A DNA stretch of 10,635 bases from Deltaproteobacteria bacterium (GTDB lineage: Bacteria > Desulfobacterota > GWC2-55-46 > UBA9637). How positions within the stretch are numbered: the stretch's first letter is position 1; the number at the start of each line of letters is the position of its first letter. This document shows, piece by piece, positions 7,222 through 10,635 of the stretch. The stretch is from NCBI GenBank assembly GCA_016234985.1, contig JACRNK010000031.1:1-10635 (forward strand), given 5' to 3'. Under the pieces are notes generated by a model that made no database searches, had not been told where the DNA came from, and was given only the letters and a program-made list of their open reading frames with translations. The position numbers and the translations under genes were made by a program.

Positions 7222-7750
7222 GTGGAAATCAAATACCCCCAAACAATCAAAGATTGGCCTGAAGACGACAGACCCAGAGAGAAACTTGTAAAATTAGGGC
7301 CGGAAAATTTATCCTCTGCGGAACTGCTGGCAATAATCTTAAGAACAGGCGCAAAAGGGAAAAGCGCCCTTGACCATGCGAAGCCAGAATTCAAAGCAGG
7401 TCTTCAATCATTTTCACGAGCCCATGCGCTCAAAAAAGAAAGAGGTTTTTATTGCCGTGCTTCTCGACGGGAAAAACAGGATGCTGAGAGACATCAGAAT
7501 TTCGGAGGGCAGCCTTACATCTTCCGTTGTGCATCCGAGAGAGGTGTTTAACCCGGTGATACGGGATTCTGCGGCAGCCGTAATCCTTGTGCATAATCAC
7601 CCATCAGGAGACCCCGCGCCGAGCAGGGAAGATAAAGATATAACAAAGCGGCTGAAAGAGGTTGGAGAGCTTGTCGGCGTAAAGGTGCTTGACCATATAA
7701 TAATCGGAGACGGAAGGTATATGAGTTTTGCAGACGAGGGGATTTTATGA
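7222..7750 (+). pseudogene. radC: radC, internally deleted and frame-shifted (RadC/JAB-domain DNA repair family)
   Basis: The frame from GTG 7222 begins like RadC ([35 protein letters not shown]), then runs into non-family sequence and stops at 7551. The RadC C-terminal JAB domain continues in another frame from about 7376 to 7750: [33 protein letters not shown], the metal-binding HNHPSGDPAPSRED, and the terminal SFADEGIL. The expected helix-hairpin-helix region between SALD and KQVF, roughly 45-60 residues, is absent. One event, a deletion not divisible by three at about 7378-7395, explains both the loss and the frame change. The C-terminal piece could still be made from ATG 7376 (124 residues), keeping the JAMM residues. 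RadC's cellular role is itself poorly defined. The 3' end still overlaps plsY by ATGA, so coupling to plsY would persist if the C-terminal piece is translated. A local assembly error is the main alternative. Confidence 0.85.
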
Positions 7751-8358
7751 ATATAGAAATGTTATTATTAGCAATTACAGCCTATCTCATCGGCTCAATC
7801 CCAACAGGCATTATTGTAGCCAAACTCCTTGGAGCCGCCGATCCAAGGACTGTGGGCAGCGGCAATATAGGGGCGACAAATGTTGGAAGGGCAGCGGGCA
7901 AGGCTGCGGGTATTATCACCTTAATTGGAGATGTGCTTAAGGGGTTTTTGATAATCTTGCTCGCATTTTATATCTTCGGCAATTCTCCAAAAGAGGTAAG
8001 CATTGCGGGACTTGCGGTATTTTTAGGCCATCTTTTCCCTCTGTTTTTGAAATTCAGGGGAGGCAAAGGCGTTGCTACAGCTCTGGGGGTTTTTTTGGCT
8101 ATCGGACCTTTGCAGGCGGTTCTTGCGCTTGTCCTGTTTATAATCATAGCTGCAATCTTCAGATATGTATCCGTCGGCTCAATCATTGCCGCAGCCTCTG
8201 TACCTGTGCTATTTAGTTTCTTTACATCCAGTCAACCGTATGTCCCGCTTGCCGCAATAATAGCTGTTTTCATTATTTTAAAGCATTCGGACAATATTAA
8301 AAGACTTATTCAGGGAACTGAAAATAAGATTGGCAGAAAAAAACCTGATAATACTTAA
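7747..8358 (+). CDS. plsY: PlsY, acyl-phosphate:glycerol-3-phosphate acyltransferase
   Basis: This integral membrane enzyme transfers an acyl chain from acyl-phosphate to glycerol-3-phosphate, making lysophosphatidic acid, the first step of phospholipid synthesis. The 203 residues match the usual 190-220. Conserved motifs are VGSGNIGATNVGR (36-48), GDVLKG (61-66) and GHLFPLFLKFRGGKGVAT (94-111). Hydrophobic segments near residues 3-27, 55-77, 84-100, 113-137 and 145-178 would span the membrane, and the basic C-terminal tail is expected to be cytoplasmic. ATG 7747 overlaps the radC stop (ATGA) and has a GAGGGG ribosome-binding site a few bases upstream. The gene appears intact. Confidence 0.96.
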   Translation: MNIEMLLLAITAYLIGSIPTGIIVAKLLGAADPRTVGSGNIGATNVGRAAGKAAGIITLIGDVLKGFLIILLAFYIFGNSPKEVSIAGLAVFLGHLFPLFLKFRGGKGVATALGVFLAIGPLQAVLALVLFIIIAAIFRYVSVGSIIAAASVPVLFSFFTSSQPYVPLAAIIAVFIILKHSDNIKRLIQGTENKIGRKKPDNT

Positions 8359-8361
8359 CCC

Positions 8362-8404
8362 TTCGACAGGCTCAGGGTGACATTGTTATGGTGAGCCTGT
8401 CGAA
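8362..8404. repeat. Inverted repeat with 13-bp arms between convergent genes
   Basis: TTCGACAGGCTCA (8362-8374) and TGAGCCTGTCGAA (8392-8404) pair perfectly around a 17-base loop. The left arm sits in a CCCTTCGACAGGCTCAGGGTG context that I recognise as resembling a short repeat dispersed in many environmental bacterial genomes. It begins three bases after the plsY stop and ends nine bases before the stop of the convergent yacP-like gene. It may therefore end transcription in both directions, although no T-run follows either arm. Confidence 0.8.
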
Positions 8405-8413
8405 CCATGCCGC

Positions 8414-8929
8414 TTACAGTTTCTTTATCCTTTGAAGCCGTTTCCTTTCCTGTTTGGATGCTTTCCTTGGGTTCCCGCTTTTCTTCGTTGATGTATCTTC
8501 TTCCTCGTCTTCATCTATAACGCCCTTCATATCGCTGTAAATAGCCATAGCGCATATCGCGTCAAACTCATCTGACGGTATTGTAACGGAGCCGTGGGCT
8601 TCTGCAAAAGAGGCAATCGCCCTGTCAGATGTGACAATGGTTATGCCATGCCTTTCCTTCTTTGCCATTTCTTTTAGAATCTGGTCTGCCTCTTCGCCGT
8701 CTTTAGAAAAGACAATCTCAATGCCGCCTTGATTCATCCTTGCCCTGGAGAAACTTCCTGACCTTTTGCCGTCAAACACAATGGTTATTCTGTGCCCTTT
8801 CAGCCGTTTGTATGCCTGAAGTCTTTTAATAAGCTCTTCTCTCGTGCCTTCCAAATCTGTCGCGATTTGGCCGGGCATTGTCATAACCCCTGTAAGATTG
8901 TAACCGTCTATTGCCAGATGAAGCGCCAT
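8414..8929 (-). CDS. YacP-like NYN/PIN-fold protein, putative RNA endonuclease
   Basis: This 171-residue protein resembles the YacP/Rae1 family, whose Bacillus subtilis member is a ribosome-associated mRNA endonuclease. The Asp-rich NYN pattern is complete: LAIDGYNLTG near the N-terminus, TIVFDGKRSG, SKDGEEADQILKEMAKKE and IVTSDRAIASFA. These residues would bind the catalytic metal. The C-terminal tail changes abruptly from a run of acidic residues (DEDEEED) to a strongly basic segment (KQERKRLQRIKKL), a plausible RNA- or ribosome-binding tail. The start is set at the ATG at 8929, just before the conserved domain. The open frame extends 20 residues further to 8989, but that extension is unlike the family. 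The gene is convergent with plsY and divergent from the hydrolase gene. RNA cleavage is inferred from the family. Confidence 0.87.
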   Translation of the reverse strand: MALHLAIDGYNLTGVMTMPGQIATDLEGTREELIKRLQAYKRLKGHRITIVFDGKRSGSFSRARMNQGGIEIVFSKDGEEADQILKEMAKKERHGITIVTSDRAIASFAEAHGSVTIPSDEFDAICAMAIYSDMKGVIDEDEEEDTSTKKSGNPRKASKQERKRLQRIKKL

Positions 8930-8935
8930 TGTTCC

Positions 8936-8964
8936 AAAATAGCAGATATGGAATAGATTTTCAA
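8936..8964 (-). promoter_or_regulatory. Possible promoter for the yacP-like gene
   Basis: On the - strand, TTGAAA (8959-8964, five of six matches to the -35 consensus) is followed after 17 bases by TATTTT (8936-8941, four of six matches to -10). Transcription would begin at about 8929, the first base of the chosen start codon, implying a transcript with almost no leader. Found by eye; AT-rich sequence makes chance matches likely. Confidence 0.3.
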
Positions 8965-9019
8965 TATGTGCCGATTTTATTGACACCAAAGAATAGACAT
9001 CGATTTTTATGTGACATTA

Positions 9020-9048
9020 TTGACAGACATTTGGCACAGTGGTAAAGT
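9020..9048 (+). promoter_or_regulatory. Probable promoter of the MBL-fold hydrolase gene
   Basis: TTGACA at 9020-9025 is a perfect -35 match. After a 17-base spacer, TAAAGT at 9043-9048 matches four of six -10 positions. It lies 33 bases before the ATG at 9082 in the divergent intergenic region. A second TTGACA at 8979-8984 lies upstream but has no good -10 at the right distance. Confidence 0.5.
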
Positions 9049-9081
9049 TAGAAAAAGCACAGGTTATGAGCAAGTCAATAT

Positions 9082-9822
9082 ATGATAACTGAAGAAAAGG
9101 ACTTTGTTTTATTAAACGGCATAAAATACGAATGGCTCGGCCAGTCAACCGTGCGGATGACTGCGGATGACGGGTTTGTAATATATACAGACCCTGTTCT
9201 GCTTGACGAAAACCCTCCAAAGGCCGACTTAATCCTCATAACACACCATCATGTTGACCACTGTCTGCCTGAATTTGTTGCGTCAATAAGAGACGAAAAG
9301 ACACAGCTCGCCGCATTTCATGAAAGTTATATCAAGTACTGCGTGCAGGATATAAAAGCCGTTTGCACAGTAAAGATAGGCCAGACAATAGATCTGGCAG
9401 GGGTAAAGATTACCGGCACGGAGGCATATACCAAAAGAGGGTTTCATATAAAAGGCGAAGGGTGCGGATTTTTGATTGAGCTTAAAGGCCGGAAAATCTA
9501 TTTTGCAGGCGATACATCTCTTACAAAAGAGATGGAAGGGCTTAAGCATATTGATTCAGCAATACTCCCCATCTGCGATAATACCTATACAATAAAAACA
9601 GAAGATATTATAGAGGCTGTTAAAATCATAAAGCCAAAGCTGTTTATCCCGGTGCATTTCACGCCGCCTGATGAGCCTGACCCTGTGGTTAAAGAAGGGA
9701 TGTTTGCCACAAAAGACCCGCGCTTTTTTACAAGGAAAGAGGACCCTAAAAACCTCCTGCCCTTTTTTGAGGGAACCGGCATACAGGTTGCGATACTGAG
9801 AAAATTGGTTAGATTGCAGTAA
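9082..9822 (+). CDS. Metallo-beta-lactamase-fold metal-dependent hydrolase (UlaG/UPF0173-like)
   Basis: A 246-residue cytoplasmic protein of the metallo-beta-lactamase fold. The N-terminal WLGQSTVRMTADDGFVIYTDP strands are typical of the UlaG/UPF0173 branch. The metal motif is H55-x-H57-x-D59-H60 in ITHHHVDH, followed by H122 in the KRGFHIKGEGCGF segment, D144 in YFAGDTS and H192 in PVHF, so both metal sites look complete. Substrate is unknown; relatives include lactonases and phosphodiesterases, and the sequence does not choose between them. The ribosome-binding site is weak (TGAG about 12 bases upstream). The gene has its own probable promoter and ends about 100 bp before the FBP aldolase/phosphatase gene without an obvious hairpin terminator. 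Confidence 0.85.
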   Translation: MITEEKDFVLLNGIKYEWLGQSTVRMTADDGFVIYTDPVLLDENPPKADLILITHHHVDHCLPEFVASIRDEKTQLAAFHESYIKYCVQDIKAVCTVKIGQTIDLAGVKITGTEAYTKRGFHIKGEGCGFLIELKGRKIYFAGDTSLTKEMEGLKHIDSAILPICDNTYTIKTEDIIEAVKIIKPKLFIPVHFTPPDEPDPVVKEGMFATKDPRFFTRKEDPKNLLPFFEGTGIQVAILRKLVRLQ

Positions 9823-9849
9823 AACAATTTGCAACAACCCTAAAATAAC

Positions 9850-9878
9850 TTGTCCATATTGACAACCTCTGCTATACT
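9850..9878 (+). promoter_or_regulatory. Probable promoter of the FBP aldolase/phosphatase gene
   Basis: TTGTCC at 9850-9855 (four of six) and TATACT at 9873-9878 (five of six) are separated by 17 bases. A better -35 word, TTGACA at 9859-9864, is only 8 bases from TATACT and cannot serve it. The start of transcription would be near 9885, leaving a leader of about 40 bases before the ATG at 9927. Confidence 0.5.
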
Positions 9879-9892
9879 CAATTTAATTGTAT

Positions 9893-9921
9893 GGCTGAAA
9901 AATCAGCCTGCCAATGAGGCT
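9893..9921 (+). promoter_or_regulatory. Two mutually exclusive hairpins in the fbp leader
   Basis: GGCTGA (9893-9898) and TCAGCC (9903-9908) pair perfectly around an AAAA loop. AGCCT (9905-9909) can instead pair with AGGCT (9917-9921), which would bury the GAGG ribosome-binding sequence at 9916-9919. The two stems share bases 9905-9908 and so compete. An eight-codon frame from ATG 9891 to a TGA at 9915-9917 runs through the same bases. The stems are short, so a regulatory role is only a possibility. Confidence 0.35.
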
Positions 9922-9926
9922 TTATA

Positions 9927-10635
9927 ATGGCGAATGGGAAAAAGATTACGATAAGCGTTATCAAGGCCGATGTGGGCGGTTTTGTAGGCCATTCCAGTTT
10001 TCACCCGGCGCTTTTGGATATGGCAAAAGAAAAACTTGGCAATGCCAAGGACAAAGGGGTTGTTGCAGACTTCCATGTAATAAGATGCGGAGATGACCTT
10101 GAACTTATTATGACCCACGACAAAGGGTGCGATAATAAAGCCATACATGAGCTTGCATGGAATATATTTACTGCCTGCACAGAGGCCGCAAAGGAATTAA
10201 AGCTCTACGGCGCGGGTCAGGATTTATTGAAAGATGCGTTTACAGGAACGGTAAAGGGCATGGGGCCTGGCGTTGCCGAGATGGAATTTGTTGAACGAAA
10301 GAGCGAGCCGGTAATCGTATTTATGGCGGACAAGACATCCTCGGGCGCGTGGAATCTGCCGCTTTACAAGATATTCGGAGACCCGTTTAATACAGCAGGC
10401 CTTGTAATTGACCCGTCTATGGCGGATGGTTTTTGTTTCAATGTGCTGGATGTAAAAGAGAATAAATCTATTATGCTTTCATGTCCAGAAGAGACCTATT
10501 GCCTTCTGGCGCTCATAGGCGCCACAAGCAGATATATGATAACCTCGGTCTATAGAAAGAAGGATAAAGAGATTACTGCCGTTGCATCGACCGAGAGGTT
10601 AGGCTTTATTGCCGGCAAATATGTGGGCAAGGACG
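9927..10635 (+). CDS. Fructose-1,6-bisphosphate aldolase/phosphatase, class V (3' end outside window)
   Basis: This bifunctional gluconeogenic enzyme condenses triose phosphates to fructose-1,6-bisphosphate and dephosphorylates it to fructose-6-phosphate in one active site. The frame from ATG 9927 is open to the window end, giving 236 residues of an expected 360-400. Recognisable segments are SVIKADVGGFVGHSSFHP at the N-terminus with metal-binding Asp and His, then CGDDLELIMTHDKG, LYGAGQDLLKDAF, GMGPGVAEMEF, FMADKTSSGAWNLPLY and GDPFNTAGLVIDP. GAGG is correctly spaced upstream. The family was first described in archaea and deep-branching or anaerobic/autotrophic bacteria, so it hints at such a lifestyle. 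Its product, fructose-6-phosphate, is the substrate of GlmS, but proximity alone does not show a link. The gene has its own promoter and a leader with competing hairpins. Confidence 0.95.
   Translation, partial: MANGKKITISVIKADVGGFVGHSSFHPALLDMAKEKLGNAKDKGVVADFHVIRCGDDLELIMTHDKGCDNKAIHELAWNIFTACTEAAKELKLYGAGQDLLKDAFTGTVKGMGPGVAEMEFVERKSEPVIVFMADKTSSGAWNLPLYKIFGDPFNTAGLVIDPSMADGFCFNVLDVKENKSIMLSCPEETYCLLALIGATSRYMITSVYRKKDKEITAVASTERLGFIAGKYVGKD

Noticed and set aside
7200..7260. Tn7-type insertion at the 3' end of glmS
   Set aside because: The radC start follows glmS directly and there are no Tn7 genes or ends; the accessory block is on the other side of glmS.
8930..8989. Twenty-residue upstream extension of the yacP-like gene
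   Set aside because: The extension does not resemble the family N-terminus, which begins at the MALHLAIDGYN start at 8929.
9823..9849. Terminator after the MBL-fold hydrolase
   Set aside because: Only a weak TTGCAG/TTGCAA pairing is seen, with no stable stem or T-run.
9914..10096. 60-codon frame starting at 9914
   Set aside because: It overlaps the FBP aldolase/phosphatase in another frame; the frame from 9927 carries the family motifs.

Overview
The window reads as a bacterial chromosome segment with a conserved cell-envelope and metabolic gene tract (glmU, glmS, radC, plsY) that is interrupted by about 4.2 kb of accessory, defence-type genes. The organism is probably an environmental Gram-negative of the Nitrospirota/Desulfobacterota type. 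This is inferred only from the look of the proteins (bacterial FBP aldolase/phosphatase, YacP-like protein, RadC and PlsY style) and the mixed base composition. I cannot name a species.

Layout. Positions 2-1156 hold GlmU without its N-terminus. Positions 1206-1945 hold an MNT nucleotidyltransferase and HEPN pair. Positions 2039-2723 hold a PIN-domain (VapC-like) gene and a small partner. Positions 2823-3032 encode an unrecognised 69-residue protein. Positions 3071-5373 hold a tandem restriction-modification pair: a HEAT-repeat plus N4/N6-type DNA methyltransferase overlapping a CfrBI-like endonuclease by 4 bp. GlmS follows only 14 bp later (5388-7220). A radC gene with an internal deletion and frame change comes next (7222-7750), overlapping plsY (7747-8358). 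All of these genes lie on the + strand. A 13-bp-arm inverted repeat separates plsY from a convergent yacP-like gene (8414-8929, - strand). Divergent from that are a metallo-beta-lactamase-fold hydrolase (9082-9822) and, behind its own promoter, a class V fructose-bisphosphate aldolase/phosphatase (9927 to the window end).

How the genes fit together. GlmS makes glucosamine-6-phosphate, and GlmU turns the isomerised sugar into UDP-GlcNAc for peptidoglycan and LPS. The two are often adjacent in bacteria, so the toxin-antitoxin and restriction genes look like an insertion between functional partners. The inserted DNA is visibly richer in A+T than glmS. The endonuclease and glmS both lack a visible Shine-Dalgarno sequence and abut the gene upstream, so their translation may depend on coupling. 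A diverged two-part repeat sits just upstream of both the PIN gene and the 69-residue gene, and it is the least explained structure in the window. No RNA genes, CRISPR arrays, transposases or integrases were seen.
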